Assembly: GCF_000315055.1 (NCBI RefSeq)
Contig: NZ_BAER01000083.1
Location: 1 to 45,977 of the forward strand
Length of the DNA: 45,977 nucleotides
DNA from: Paraglaciecola polaris LMG 21857
GTDB lineage: Bacteria; Pseudomonadota; Gammaproteobacteria; Enterobacterales; Alteromonadaceae
Reading direction: 5' to 3'
The notes beneath the pieces are model-generated. The model searched no databases, was not told the DNA's origin, and saw only the letters and a program-made list of their open reading frames with translations. Position 1 is the stretch's first letter, and the number at the start of each line of letters is the position of its first letter. Positions 35,976 to 45,217 of the stretch are shown here, piece after piece. Both the position numbers and the translations under genes were made by a program.

Positions 35976-37160
35976 ATGTATAAAGCGTTAATCTTAATCG
36001 CATTATGGATGGGAGTGGTGTTAGTGAGTCAGGCACAATCGATACGAATTGGGACGTTTAATGTGAGTATGGAAGCGAGTAATTACTTACCTAAAAATCA
36101 TCAGCCAACAGGCGCCGAGCTGTTTGAGCGTCTCGCCTCGGGTCAACATCAGCAAATCCGCAATATTGCCGAAATCATTCAACGGGTTCGCCCTGATATT
36201 ATCCTGCTTAATGAATTCGATTACACTGGGGATGATGCTCAAGGTGTGCGGGCATTTATCAAGAATTACTTGGCGTTTTCGCAACACGGCGCTGACCCTA
36301 TTGATTACCCCTATCATTATACGGCGCCGGTAAATACAGGTGTGCCCTCTGGGATTGATTTAAATCACGATGGCTCGAGCGCTGAAAACGGTGGCGATAC
36401 GTTTGCTTTTGGTCTTTATCCTGGTCAATACGGCATGGTGATACTGAGTCGCTTCCCGATTGAGACGGCACAAATAAGAACGTTCCAGCACTTTCTGTGG
36501 AAAGATATGCCAAATGGGCTCATCGATAGCATTAAAAACGATGACGGTGAGGATTGGTATTCTGCTCAAGCTCAGTCTGTTTTTAGACTCTCTTCAAAGT
36601 CTCACTGGGATGTTCCAGTAAAAATCAATGGCAATATTATACATGTATTGGCTAGCCACCCCACACCACCGGTATTTGATGGACCTGAAAACCGTAACGG
36701 GAAACGCAACCATGACGAGATTCGCTTTTGGGTAGATTACATATCGGGTTCACCAAAAGCTGATTATATTTATGATGACAAAGGCGTGTCTGGTGGTATT
36801 AGCAGCGAAGAATTTATTATTCTAGGGGATTTAAACGCATCAATTGAAGAAGGAGATGCGGACAAAGATGGAATTCAAGCATTGCTGAGCCACGAGGCAA
36901 TGAATGTCAGCGCGATACCGACCAGCAAAGGTGCATCGTTACACACTAAAAATAATGCCTATGCGGCAACTCACACGGCTTTTTGGCGAATGCGGGCTGA
37001 TTATGTATTACCAAGTACCAAACTAGGTGAGGTGATTGACAGCGGCGTATTTTGGCCTGCGCCGCAAGACTTTCAATATCGTCTGATTAAAGATCGCCAA
37101 TCATCTTCCGATCATCGTCTAGTGTGGATTGATGTCGAATTAGAATCTGGCCACAAATAA
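35976..37160 (+). CDS. secreted endonuclease/exonuclease/phosphatase family protein
   Basis: A 394-residue enzyme with a signal peptide (MYKALILIALWMGVVLVSQAQS) and the EEP (DNase I-like) fold: N29 in IGTFNVSMEAS, E80 in IILLNEFD, FALGLYPGQYGMVILSRFPI-type core (here TFAFGLYPGQYGMVILS), LGDLNAS and SSDHRLVWIDV with the catalytic histidine. These metal-binding residues hydrolyse phosphodiesters or phosphomonoesters. Periplasmic or exported location and association with a TonB receptor indicate nutrient acquisition; substrates could be DNA, RNA, nucleotides, sphingolipids or inositol phosphates. AAGGAAATCATAA precedes ATG 35976. It is convergent with argR. Confidence 0.87.
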   Translation: MYKALILIALWMGVVLVSQAQSIRIGTFNVSMEASNYLPKNHQPTGAELFERLASGQHQQIRNIAEIIQRVRPDIILLNEFDYTGDDAQGVRAFIKNYLAFSQHGADPIDYPYHYTAPVNTGVPSGIDLNHDGSSAENGGDTFAFGLYPGQYGMVILSRFPIETAQIRTFQHFLWKDMPNGLIDSIKNDDGEDWYSAQAQSVFRLSSKSHWDVPVKINGNIIHVLASHPTPPVFDGPENRNGKRNHDEIRFWVDYISGSPKADYIYDDKGVSGGISSEEFIILGDLNASIEEGDADKDGIQALLSHEAMNVSAIPTSKGASLHTKNNAYAATHTAFWRMRADYVLPSTKLGEVIDSGVFWPAPQDFQYRLIKDRQSSSDHRLVWIDVELESGHK

Positions 37161-37235
37161 AAACATAATCATTTATTGTGCTCACCTCTTTAACAAAGAT
37201 ACAGAGAGTGAGCGGGCCCAAAGGGGAGATTGATA

Positions 37236-37700
37236 CTAAACATTTTCAAAAAGCGCTTCGACACGCACGCGTATTTCTTCAATTTGATTAATATCGGATG
37301 GGGCGATAAAAATAGTGTCGTCACCAGCGATAGTGCCGAGCACGCCATCTTTTTGACTCAAGGAATCGAGTAACCTTGCTATCAATTGTGCTGCGCCAGG
37401 GCTCGTGCGAATAATGATCATGACATTGTTGTGTACTATGTCTAATACCAACTGACGCAGTGGGCTGCGAGCGGTAGGCATACCTAGCTCGGGCGGCAAG
37501 CAATACACCATATCGCCCCGGGCGTTACGTGTGCGCACCGCACCAAATTTACTGAGCATGCGTGACACTTTAGATTGACTAATATTATCAAAGTTTTGCG
37601 TTTTGAGCGCGTCGACAATATCGCCTTGAGATCCAAAGTTTTCGGCCTTTAAAATATCCTTAAATGCCTTGATGAGTTCTTCTTGCTTATTAGTAGCCAT
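37236..37700 (-). CDS. argR: arginine repressor
   Basis: A 154-residue hexameric arginine-sensing regulator of arginine biosynthesis and catabolism. The N-terminal winged helix ([40 protein letters not shown]) and the C-terminal oligomerisation/arginine-binding domain ([32 protein letters not shown]) are both complete. Divergent from mdh across 165 bases, as in Escherichia coli and many gammaproteobacteria. ATG 37700 has GAGGAATAT before it. Confidence 0.96.
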   Translation of the reverse strand: MATNKQEELIKAFKDILKAENFGSQGDIVDALKTQNFDNISQSKVSRMLSKFGAVRTRNARGDMVYCLPPELGMPTARSPLRQLVLDIVHNNVMIIIRTSPGAAQLIARLLDSLSQKDGVLGTIAGDDTIFIAPSDINQIEEIRVRVEALFENV

Positions 37701-37865
37701 ATATTCCTCTGTTTATGCTGGCTATTTTGCCTTAGTACTTGAAGTTAAGCAATTTGCCCATACATAGAAATTCGAACAATTCCAGCTCAGCATTTAATTG
37801 TTTTTTCGCGGGTCTTGCATTAGTGTTTCGTTCGCGAATTGATTAGCATTCCACAGGAGAGAATT

Positions 37866-38801
37866 ATGAAAGTAGCGGTATTAGGTGCAGCTGGCGGTAT
37901 AGGCCAAGCGTTATCATTGTTGTTAAAGACTCAATTGCCAGCTGGCACAGAACTCGCCCTATATGACGTTGCCCCCGTTGTACCTGGCGTTGCAGTTGAT
38001 TTAAGTCACATACCCACTGATGTTAAAGTCGAAGGCTTCGGTAAAGACGACCTAGATAAAGCATTAGCCGGTTGTGACATTGTGCTTATTCCCGCTGGTG
38101 TGCCACGTAAACCAGGTATGGATCGTTCAGATTTGTTCAACATCAATGCAGGTATTGTTAAAAACCTAGTTGATGCTGTTGCAGATAATTGCCCTAAAGC
38201 CTGTTTATGTATTATTACCAACCCGGTTAATACGACAGTGGCTATCGCTGCTGAAACGTTGAAGGCTAAGGGTGTATACGACAAAAACAAATTATTCGGT
38301 GTGACGACCCTAGACGTTATTCGTGCAGAGACATTTGTCGGTAACTTACGTGGTCTGAATCCAGCTAACGTACATGTTCCTGTTATTGGCGGTCACTCGG
38401 GTACGACAATTCTACCTTTACTTTCACAAGTTGAAGGGGTTGAGTTTACTGACGAAGAAGTAGCAAGCTTGACAACACGTATTCAAAACGCGGGTACTGA
38501 AGTCGTTGAAGCTAAAGCTGGCGGCGGATCTGCGACCTTGTCTATGGGTCAAGCAGCGGCACGTTTCTGCTTGTCACTGGTATCTGCTATGCGCGGTGAA
38601 AACGTAGTGGAATACACTTATGTTGAAACCAACAGCGATGATGCACAGTTCTTCTCACACCCAGTTCGTTTGGGTAAAAATGGCGTAGAAGAAATTCTAC
38701 CTTATGGTGAGTTGAGTGATTTCGAGCAGAAAGCTAAAGAGTCAATGTTAGAAGGCCTACGTGGCGACATTAAATTGGGCGTTGAATTCGTTAACAACTA
38801 A
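37866..38801 (+). CDS. mdh: malate dehydrogenase (NAD)
   Basis: A 311-residue TCA-cycle enzyme converting malate and oxaloacetate with NAD. The Rossmann loop is GAAGGIGQ (residues 7-14); substrate and catalytic residues are in [24 protein letters not shown] and [17 protein letters not shown] 37866, with GGAGAG before it, is the family start; the frame extends nine codons upstream without similarity. The length and sequence match the gammaproteobacterial E. coli-type enzyme. A strong terminator follows. Confidence 0.97.
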   Translation: MKVAVLGAAGGIGQALSLLLKTQLPAGTELALYDVAPVVPGVAVDLSHIPTDVKVEGFGKDDLDKALAGCDIVLIPAGVPRKPGMDRSDLFNINAGIVKNLVDAVADNCPKACLCIITNPVNTTVAIAAETLKAKGVYDKNKLFGVTTLDVIRAETFVGNLRGLNPANVHVPVIGGHSGTTILPLLSQVEGVEFTDEEVASLTTRIQNAGTEVVEAKAGGGSATLSMGQAAARFCLSLVSAMRGENVVEYTYVETNSDDAQFFSHPVRLGKNGVEEILPYGELSDFEQKAKESMLEGLRGDIKLGVEFVNN

Positions 38802-38819
38802 TTCATATTCCTAGTTAAC

Positions 38820-38847
38820 AAAAAACCAGCGAAAGCTGGTTTTTTTA
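38820..38847 (+). terminator. intrinsic terminator after mdh
   Basis: AAAAACCAGC (38821-38830) pairs with GCTGGTTTTT (38835-38844) with a GAAA tetraloop, followed by more T residues (to 38847). The A-tract on the other side makes it usable in both directions, so it may also serve the converging DUF2726 gene. Confidence 0.93.
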
Positions 38848-38899
38848 TATTTGTTATTCAGCACATTGATATTACTAACTCTGTGTAACTAACAGAATT

Positions 38900-39505
38900 T
38901 TACGCCGCTATGGGGTTTTGTCCCAAAGGTTTGGTTGGGCGAGTTGCCACGTTTGGGTCTTTTACCTGACCGGCCGTCCCTGATATAAGGGGGGTATTGC
39001 TTGATGCAATGCGCACCGAGGCGAGCTTAGCATCGATACATTGACGAATATCTTGTGCGGTATAGCCAGAACGAACTTTTATACGTACATGAGGAATACG
39101 AGCTGCATCCAATGCACCACTGACAAACCAATCGCGTTGGCGCTTATATCCATCTTTACCATTTTGATTAGCGTGAACTAAATCAATGGCTATAACAGGT
39201 GACATGTCTTCTCTGGAGCACAAGACGAAATCGAGTTGACGACCACTGGTTCGACTAAATGCACTTTTGCTGGTTTTCTTATTGACGCTTTCACGGGTCG
39301 CCACTACATCAGATAGCTTTACCCGGCACATAATACGAAACTGGTTGCCAACAGCCTCATCAATCAGCGTTACAAAACTGCGCTCGACGGGGGTGAATAG
39401 ATTCGTCTTTTTCTTAAACGGAAAGGTTAAACTGGGTTCATTCAATTTCACAGCACCAATCGCTACCACGATTAATATCATCATTAAGATAATTGCCAAT
39501 TCCAT
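38900..39505 (-). CDS. DUF2726 domain protein with N-terminal membrane anchor
   Basis: A 201-residue protein: one membrane helix at ~2-19 (ILMMILIVVAIGAV), then a DUF2726 domain (~44-170; RSFVTLIDEAVGNQFRIMCRVKLSDVV, RQLDFVLCSREDMSPVIAIDL, KRQRDWFVSGALDAARIPHVRIKV). DUF2726 resembles restriction-endonuclease-like folds, and the D..(V/I)AID pattern is compatible with that, but no enzyme activity is established. The C-terminal 30 residues are low-complexity (GQVKDPNVATRPTKPLGQNP). It is convergent with mdh, and stands alone. Confidence 0.82.
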   Translation of the reverse strand: MELAIILMMILIVVAIGAVKLNEPSLTFPFKKKTNLFTPVERSFVTLIDEAVGNQFRIMCRVKLSDVVATRESVNKKTSKSAFSRTSGRQLDFVLCSREDMSPVIAIDLVHANQNGKDGYKRQRDWFVSGALDAARIPHVRIKVRSGYTAQDIRQCIDAKLASVRIASSNTPLISGTAGQVKDPNVATRPTKPLGQNPIAA

Positions 39506-39638
39506 ACTTGCTCCTAAAGGCCTGCCAAAATTTTGACAGTTGTTGCCTGTGTTGTTACTTACAGGAGATATAGCAAAGACAATGCCAGACGTTGGGCTAA
39601 AAGTAGATAAGTAGAATCAGGGCATAAACAATTCTATG

Positions 39639-40037
39639 TCAACTAGGGTTGACCAGTATATCCACTTGGCTGCCGTCACCATCTGGGGATATCACGATGA
39701 TTTTTCGGTTATCAGTTAGGCGTATCAATATACGGTTTTGCGACACGCCTTGCGTGATAGGTCCGTCTATTTGTTGACGGAAGAATGCTTGGAGCTCGTT
39801 AGGGGACACCTTACTATGATAAGTTAATGATGCTGGTAACGTGTCGGCAAATATATGGCAGGCACTTGCATCATTAGAAAGCACCGTACCATAAAAGGAT
39901 GTCGGGCAGTGTGCACCAAATGACATAGCGATTTGGCTGCTCAAAACAGGGTTTGCTGCTTGCGCAAAGCTACTGAATAAAATAGTCATTGAGCAAATAA
40001 ACATTGTTGGTTTGTACAATGTAACTGGATTAAACAT
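39639..40037 (-). CDS. hypothetical exported protein
   Basis: 132 residues with a signal peptide (hydrophobic ~11-26, ending SFAQA before ANPVLSS), so a mature periplasmic or secreted protein of about 105 residues. Two cysteines (HCPTSFYG and SACHIFAD) could form a disulfide. The centre (YHSKVSPNELQAFFRQQI) and C-terminus (RILIRLTDNRKIIVISPDGDGSQVDILV) suggest a small alpha/beta fold. No family recognised. It is divergent from the DUF2937 gene by 132 bases. ATG 40037 has a purine-poor upstream; the start could be the ATG at the third-helix position (MFICSM, 40004) instead. Confidence 0.65.
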   Translation of the reverse strand: MFNPVTLYKPTMFICSMTILFSSFAQAANPVLSSQIAMSFGAHCPTSFYGTVLSNDASACHIFADTLPASLTYHSKVSPNELQAFFRQQIDGPITQGVSQNRILIRLTDNRKIIVISPDGDGSQVDILVNPS

Positions 40038-40169
40038 AACGCCCCCGTGAAAGAAGTTTTATCATAGGTGCCAAGCTTGGCCTAAGCAATCTCAACCGCT
40101 CAAATTTGGGTATACAAAACCGCGCTAGGGTATGAGTGTAATCGGGAGCATGGCTTAAATGGGAGACGT

Positions 40170-40703
40170 ATGAGGATCATAAGAGAATATTTGCGACTTG
40201 CTATCTTTGCGATAGGCCTATTGTGCGGTGTGCAAATACCCGCATTCGTTGATCAGTACCAGAAGCGCGTGGATGCCCATTTACTTGAAGCCCAGCAGAA
40301 TTTGGCGGGATTTAAACTCACGGCTGAACGTTATTTTGAGGGCGATATCGAGAAGCTAATTACGCATTATCGAAACAGTACTGACAGCGTTTTTAAACGT
40401 GATGCAGAAAACGTGCAACTAATATTTGAGCGGGAGCAATCCTTGCAGGCACAGTGGGACAACCTGAGTGCAGGGATAATTAAACGAGCTTACTATTTAC
40501 TGACGGATCACAATCCGCAGATTTTGCAAGAAACAGTCAATCAGTACAGTTATACGGTGCCTTTGAATCCTTCTGCGCTGGGCTGGGGTATCGGCATTGC
40601 TTTATTGTTCGCTGCACTATTTGATATGTCTATGGGGGTATGTGTCAAAACTTGCTCAGTGTGTTATCGAGCGGTGCGCACGAGTCACAAACCAGCGAGT
40701 TAA
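40170..40703 (+). CDS. DUF2937 family membrane protein
   Basis: 177 residues with an N-terminal membrane helix (~8-28; LRLAIFAIGLLCGVQIPAFVDQY), a long alpha-helical periplasmic segment and a C-terminal helix (~138-156; LGWGIGIALLFAALFDM). The QIPxFVDQYxxRVDAHLxEA and GDIEKLITHYRNSTD motifs, and length, are typical of DUF2937. No function known. GGGAGACGT precedes ATG 40170. It is convergent with the EF-hand gene. Confidence 0.82.
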   Translation: MRIIREYLRLAIFAIGLLCGVQIPAFVDQYQKRVDAHLLEAQQNLAGFKLTAERYFEGDIEKLITHYRNSTDSVFKRDAENVQLIFEREQSLQAQWDNLSAGIIKRAYYLLTDHNPQILQETVNQYSYTVPLNPSALGWGIGIALLFAALFDMSMGVCVKTCSVCYRAVRTSHKPAS

Positions 40704-40785
40704 AGGGGGATTTTTATCAGTCTTGCACAATCATGATAGGGCTCGAGCCTACCCTTTTTAAGCCCTGATTTTGATGCAAAGCATG

Positions 40786-40815
40786 AAAAAGCCGGGCTCC
40801 TTATGGATCCGGCTT
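40786..40815 (-). terminator. intrinsic terminator after the EF-hand protein gene
   Basis: On the minus strand AAGCCGG (40815-40809) and CCGGCTT (40795-40789), with inner TCC/GGA pairing across the loop, are followed by TTTC after the final TT (five consecutive T residues in all). It lies 32 bases after the stop of the EF-hand gene. Confidence 0.78.
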
Positions 40816-40846
40816 GTGTGTATAATTACACTATCCAATAAATTAA

Positions 40847-41950
40847 TTATTCAGATTCATATGGAAAGCGTACTGAATACCGAGCGGTTAATTGTTGACC
40901 TTTTACAAAAGTATCATATTCTTGCTGGCTAATTTTGTCATCGCTGTCGATATCAGCATTATCAAAGTGTTCGGCAATTTCCGAGTTTTTAGCTTCCTCT
41001 CTACTGATAAACCCATCGGCATTCACATCCACTTCTGCAAACTCTTGCTTGATAGGAGCGGGTTGCTCTGGAGCCTTCAGCGCCGGATTGTCTTGTTCTA
41101 AATCGGAGTTAATTTTTTCGTCCGAAGATTCAGTCATTTTATGTTTAGCGTTGTTACCTTGCTCAGACATCTGTGCTTTTTTACTTTCATGGGCTTGTTT
41201 TAATGTATCTTGCTCCTGGATAGCCAGCTCTTTTGCATTGTCTAGTGCGTTTTGAGCATTGGACTCAGCATCCTTCATCGGGTCATCGAGCGTTGTATTG
41301 GCATTAACGTCATCATGATTATCATGTTGCGTGAGTTGTTTTTCGGCCATAGCGTTGCTGTTTTGCGCCTTCGCTGAAATTGCATCTTGCTTTGCTTGGC
41401 TTAATTCATGTTCGACTGCAGATTCTGTTTCCTCAGCATTCATCTTTGCATCATCCATACCTGAGTCATCCATGTCTGAAGCATCCATGTCCGAATCGTC
41501 CATGTCTGAAGCATCCATGTCTGAATCGTCCATGTCTGAAGCATCCATGTCCGAATCGTCCATGTCTGAAGCATCCATGTCTGAATCGTCCATGTCTGAA
41601 GCATCCATGTCTGAGTCATCCATGTCTGAGTCATCCAAGGCGTTTTCTGGATCTGAATTTTCCGTTTCAGCGTTATCCATATCCGCGTCGCCGTACATGC
41701 TCACATAGGTATTAAACTCATTCGGACTGAGTTGTCCGTCGGCATCCTCATCGACTTTAACAAAGTAATTCCACACATTGTCCTTGCTCGCTTCACCTTG
41801 TGAGATAAAGCCATCTTCGTCTTTATCTAGCGTTGCGAAGGTACTATCTGCGGGCGTAGGAGCCTGTTTATTGTCCATATCTTGTGGCGCCGCAATTGCG
41901 GTTGTGGCTAGGATACTGCTGATAATTGATGCTAAGGTTAATTTTTTCAT
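40847..41950 (-). CDS. exported EF-hand protein with aspartate-rich repeats
   Basis: 367 residues from ATG 41950 (MKKLTLASIISSILATTAIA signal peptide; GAGGAA before it; the frame extends 12 codons further up without purpose). Two EF-hands near the N-terminus (LDKDEDGFISQGEAS, VDEDADGQLSPNEFN) and two near the C-terminus (VDVNADGFISREEA, ADIDSDDKISQQEY) frame a low-complexity middle. That middle contains a run of S-D-M-D-D/A units and an Asp/Glu/Lys/Gln-rich helical stretch. A periplasmic or surface calcium-binding role is likely; the partner is unknown. The repeat DNA is described separately. The protein is very acidic. Confidence 0.85.
   Translation of the reverse strand: MKKLTLASIISSILATTAIAAPQDMDNKQAPTPADSTFATLDKDEDGFISQGEASKDNVWNYFVKVDEDADGQLSPNEFNTYVSMYGDADMDNAETENSDPENALDDSDMDDSDMDASDMDDSDMDASDMDDSDMDASDMDDSDMDASDMDDSDMDASDMDDSGMDDAKMNAEETESAVEHELSQAKQDAISAKAQNSNAMAEKQLTQHDNHDDVNANTTLDDPMKDAESNAQNALDNAKELAIQEQDTLKQAHESKKAQMSEQGNNAKHKMTESSDEKINSDLEQDNPALKAPEQPAPIKQEFAEVDVNADGFISREEAKNSEIAEHFDNADIDSDDKISQQEYDTFVKGQQLTARYSVRFPYESE
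41471..41620. repeat. 30-bp tandem repeat (60-bp higher order) inside the EF-hand gene
   Basis: Five 30-base units start at 41471, 41501, 41531, 41561 and 41591. Units 1 and 3 end CCGAATCGTC, units 2 and 4 end CTGAATCGTC, so 41471-41530 and 41531-41590 are identical 60-mers; unit 5 ends CTGAGTCATC. Each unit encodes ten residues (two S-D-M-D-A/D blocks). The exact 60-mer identity points to a recent duplication, and copy number may vary between strains. Confidence 0.92.
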
Positions 41951-42225
41951 AATTCGTTCCTCGGTTAGCGTTTCTCCGTAAATCACTTAGGAGAGGTTAC
42001 TTTCAAGGAAGGTAATACATAACCCATGCCACCTGTAAATAGTTCTTTATTTCAAGTGGTTAGATAGCTTTGGCTTAGACGTGTTAATTGAATGTTACGT
42101 AACTTTGGCGGAACAAATGAAAAAAATTCACGCAAGTTTTAGCAAAAAGGACATAAATGGCAGGGATAAGGGTAAACAAAATGCGGGAGACCATTTTGCA
42201 ACAGTTCCCACAAGTATTGCTGTTA

Positions 42226-42570
42226 TTACACAGTAAATGACGCGCCGCAGCCACAGGTTGTGGTGGCATTCGGGTTATTTACCAAAAAGCGCGAGCCTTC
42301 AAGGCCCTCGGTATAATCTACCTCGCCGCCGACTAAATATTGTAAGCTCATCGGATCGACGACTAATGTAACTTGGTCTTTATCAATAGTGGTGTCACCT
42401 TCATTAACTTTTTCATCGAACGTGAAGCCGTATTGAAAACCTGAACATCCGCCACCTGTTACGTAAACGCGTAATTTCAAGTTAGGGTTTTCTTCCTCTT
42501 CAACTAGCGCCTTAACTTTACGTGCGGCGGCGTCGGAGAATTCGATAGGGACTGCTGTTTGCACCGACAT
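42226..42570 (-). CDS. erpA: iron-sulfur cluster insertion protein ErpA
   Basis: A 114-residue A-type carrier that delivers Fe-S clusters to apoproteins such as those of isoprenoid synthesis. The three cluster cysteines are C42 ([11 protein letters not shown]), C106 and C108 (TTCGCGASF). [19 protein letters not shown] and the length are characteristic of ErpA rather than IscA (which is about 107 residues and lacks this N-terminus). GAGGTAATTT precedes ATG 42570. The DUF6776-like gene upstream on the same strand is 113 bases away, perhaps independent. Confidence 0.96.
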   Translation of the reverse strand: MSVQTAVPIEFSDAAARKVKALVEEEENPNLKLRVYVTGGGCSGFQYGFTFDEKVNEGDTTIDKDQVTLVVDPMSLQYLVGGEVDYTEGLEGSRFLVNNPNATTTCGCGASFTV

Positions 42571-42683
42571 AAATTACCTCTGTGTATACAAATGAGTGAA
42601 TTGGGATAGCGCGGGTCTGAACGTTTTACATAAACGAGCTAACATAATGAGGGCATTATCTAATACCTGACTAATCTAATCAA

Positions 42684-43388
42684 CTATTCGCTCGTCGATA
42701 GTGCCCAATCAAAGGTTTTATTTAATTCTCCTAGCTTACGTTTGTACTTATACACTTGTGCATTGATGACCACCTTCTCCGGTAAAAAGCTTTCTGGTAA
42801 CTGAAATTCACATTCCAGCATTTGAAAATATTTGAAACGAAATGACAGTGCACCATTTTCGTGTGCGTTTAATTGATCGAAATTATAACTCACAGGGCGG
42901 CCGTTTTCGCTGCCATGTAATTCTAAGTTCACATTGCCATTGAGTGTTGCTTTAATTTTATCTTGTTGTAATAACACTAATTTAAAACGGAAATATCCTT
43001 CACTTAAGGTTTTCTCTATTGCAAAGCCATCAATGGCAAGGCCAGTAGCGGTTAGTTCAGGTGCCATCACCTGCTGATAAAAGGCCAGTTCTTTTCGCAG
43101 TGAATCTTCTCGGGCAAGCGCGTGTTCTACATCTTCGGCTAGTTTGCGTTGAGTCGATTTTGCTATGTCTAGTTCGACGCTCATCACATTTACTTGCTGT
43201 GAAAAGTTGGCATTTTCTGAGCGCAAACTCTGACTACTGCTTGTTAACTGATTTAATAATTGCTGCTGTTCTTGGCTCAAATTAAAGCCAAAGGAAAAAG
43301 CTAAGGATGCCGTTACTGCTAATATAAAAAAACACACTGTATAGAACTGGTAAGGACCAAAACGTCGCTTTAACTCTGAATAATTCAC
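42684..43388 (-). CDS. DUF6776 family membrane-anchored coiled-coil protein
   Basis: 234 residues: one membrane helix at ~16-36 (YTVCFFILAVTASLAFSFGF), a coiled coil of about 70 residues (LSQEQQQLLNQLTSSSQSLRSENANF to ALAREDSLRKELAFYQQVM), and a C-terminal beta-rich domain (~110-220; GLAIDGFAIEKTLSEGYFRFKLVL ... FKYFQMLECEFQLPESFLPEKVVI). This layout and the LAFYQQVMAPE motif fit DUF6776, of unknown function, often next to erpA or bactofilin genes. Divergent from the ClC gene with 113 bases between. Confidence 0.8.
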   Translation of the reverse strand: MNYSELKRRFGPYQFYTVCFFILAVTASLAFSFGFNLSQEQQQLLNQLTSSSQSLRSENANFSQQVNVMSVELDIAKSTQRKLAEDVEHALAREDSLRKELAFYQQVMAPELTATGLAIDGFAIEKTLSEGYFRFKLVLLQQDKIKATLNGNVNLELHGSENGRPVSYNFDQLNAHENGALSFRFKYFQMLECEFQLPESFLPEKVVINAQVYKYKRKLGELNKTFDWALSTSE

Positions 43389-43501
43389 AAATTGCTTGAC
43401 CCTGTTAGCACAATAAAACCAAATAAATAAGGTAACTCCTTACATTACAGCGGCTTGTGGTAAGATATTGCCATTCTGTAATATATTAACAGCGCTAATA
43501 T

Positions 43502-45181
43502 ATGTCCCTTGATGCATTTCGACAAGAGCTGGCTACCCCGCGCACCTCTATTCAGTTGTGTTTGCTGGGTATTATTGGTGGAGTGTGTGCTGCATCTTTG
43601 ATTATTTTGTTTCGCTTGAGCGTCGAGTGGCTGCAGCTCTTGTACCTCGACGAAGTGAATAATTTCACGTCTTTATCTGGACTCGAACGCCTTCTTATGC
43701 CGTTAATTGGTGTCTTTTTGATCCTGTGCGTGGCTTATTTAACGGGTTTTAAACACTATCGTATGGGGATCCCGTTTGTCATTCACCGGGTGAAACAGCG
43801 TTTTGGACATATACCTCTACGCACTACTATTAACCAGTTTTTCGGTGGTGCATTCGCGTTGGCCAGTGGGTTTTCTGTGGGGCGGGAAGGTCCATCTGTA
43901 CATCTTGGTGCCGCTGGTAGTAGCTTTTTTGGGCAATGGCTTAAATTACCGCACAACAGTATTCGTATTTTGTCTGGCTGTGGTATCGCGGCTGGTATTT
44001 CTGCTTCATTTAATACACCTTTTGCTGCTGTTATATTCGTGATGGAGGTGGTGTTACGCGAATATAAGATCCACATTTTTATTCCTATTATGTTAGCCGC
44101 TGCGTGTGGCACGGTTATGACCCGGGCGGTATTTGGCCAAGCCCAAGAATTAGATTTCATTGAGTTTTTTGAGTTCAGCCGCTGGATATACCTATATTTA
44201 ATTATTTTCGGTATTTTGCTCGGAGGCCTAGCAACGTTATTCAATAACGCTCTGATGAAAGTAATGCATATCTTTCAGCGCTTTAACATGATTAAGCGCC
44301 TGCTAATTGCGGCAGTCATCACTGGAATAGTAGGCTATATATTACCTCAGGCATTAGGTGCACACTTTTTCTCGGTGCACGATATGGTATTGCAACAACA
44401 AGACGTGTTGTTACTTGTCGCTGTGTTGTGCGCCAAATTTTTCATCACTATTATTGCAATCGGGTTAGGGATCCCTGGTGGGATTATGGGACCGGTGTTT
44501 GTGCTTGGGATGTTAAGCGGAGCTTTACTTGCTGCACCTTTAGGGCTCGCGGTGGATAACATTGAGCAACTAAGCGGTAGTTTTGCGTTACTGGGAATGG
44601 CTGGGTTAATGACCTCTGTGGTGCATGCGCCACTTGCTGCATTATCCGCAGTTATGGAGCTGTCTTATAGCCCTGAACTTATTCTGCCAGCGATTCTGGT
44701 GATTGTGCCAGCTTATGTCACATCTACGCAGTTTTTAGGTAACAGTTCGATATTCATTCGTCAGTTAGATTATCAAAAATTGCCCTATAGCACTTCATCG
44801 GTGCTGGAAGCCTTGCAGAAAACCGGTGTATTGGCTGTGATGGACAAGGAATTTAAGCTGTTCAATAATGCCCAGCAACATCATATTTTACAATTTTTGG
44901 AAACCTCACCTACTCACCCTGTCGTGCAATGCAATAGCGTTGAAATCGACGTGCAATATTCCCTTGTGCAATATGATATTAGCCTTAGCCGGGAAGAGTC
45001 ATCGTTGGCTTTTTATACCATGCAAGGCGTGCCGTTTCAGTCTACGTTAGCGGAAGTGTACCAATTATTACAAAGCAGCCGTGAAGGAGCTGTGTATGTG
45101 TATGAAAATGAGCCGAGCAATATAACAGGTGTCATCACCTGGAACATGCTGCGTAGCTATTTACATAAAGCTCAGTACTAG
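43502..45181 (+). CDS. ClC-family chloride channel/antiporter with C-terminal CBS-like region
   Basis: A 559-residue ClC protein with about ten membrane segments (to residue ~425) and a cytosolic tail of about 130 residues that looks like a degenerate CBS pair. The selectivity motifs are GREGPSVHLGAAG (with the gating external glutamate) and GIPGGIMGPVFVLGMLSGA; FVMEVVLREY supplies the glutamate used for proton transfer in antiporters. The usual GSGIP motif appears as MGIP, so the chloride-coordinating serine is absent. Relation to YfeO-, ClcB- or eriC-like proteins cannot be settled by eye. The gene is separated from hemJ by 36 bases, probably one operon. Confidence 0.9.
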   Translation: MSLDAFRQELATPRTSIQLCLLGIIGGVCAASLIILFRLSVEWLQLLYLDEVNNFTSLSGLERLLMPLIGVFLILCVAYLTGFKHYRMGIPFVIHRVKQRFGHIPLRTTINQFFGGAFALASGFSVGREGPSVHLGAAGSSFFGQWLKLPHNSIRILSGCGIAAGISASFNTPFAAVIFVMEVVLREYKIHIFIPIMLAAACGTVMTRAVFGQAQELDFIEFFEFSRWIYLYLIIFGILLGGLATLFNNALMKVMHIFQRFNMIKRLLIAAVITGIVGYILPQALGAHFFSVHDMVLQQQDVLLLVAVLCAKFFITIIAIGLGIPGGIMGPVFVLGMLSGALLAAPLGLAVDNIEQLSGSFALLGMAGLMTSVVHAPLAALSAVMELSYSPELILPAILVIVPAYVTSTQFLGNSSIFIRQLDYQKLPYSTSSVLEALQKTGVLAVMDKEFKLFNNAQQHHILQFLETSPTHPVVQCNSVEIDVQYSLVQYDISLSREESSLAFYTMQGVPFQSTLAEVYQLLQSSREGAVYVYENEPSNITGVITWNMLRSYLHKAQY

Positions 45182-45217
45182 CGGAGTCATGACTATTTTT
45201 CACGCGGAGAAGGTTAA

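Noticed and set aside
37161-37235. GCTCAC/GTGAGC inverted repeat (37180-37185, 37208-37213) between the EEP-family gene and argR
   Set aside because: Only six pairs at the base, an interrupted stem, and no T-tract; too weak to call a terminator.
37701-37865. ARG boxes between argR and mdh
   Set aside because: A few ATTC/GAAT-like fragments occur, but none matches the 18-base consensus well enough to report.
40738-40770. AGGGCT/AGCCCT pairing plus palindromic GGCTCGAGCC after the DUF2937 gene
   Set aside because: Possible terminator for the plus strand, but the loop is long, two structures compete and the T-run is short, so I did not list it.
41331-41708. Plus-strand frame of 125 codons over the EF-hand repeats (MSESSMSEAS pattern)
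   Set aside because: It is the antisense reflection of the tandem repeat; the minus-strand frame has the signal peptide, ribosome site and EF-hands.
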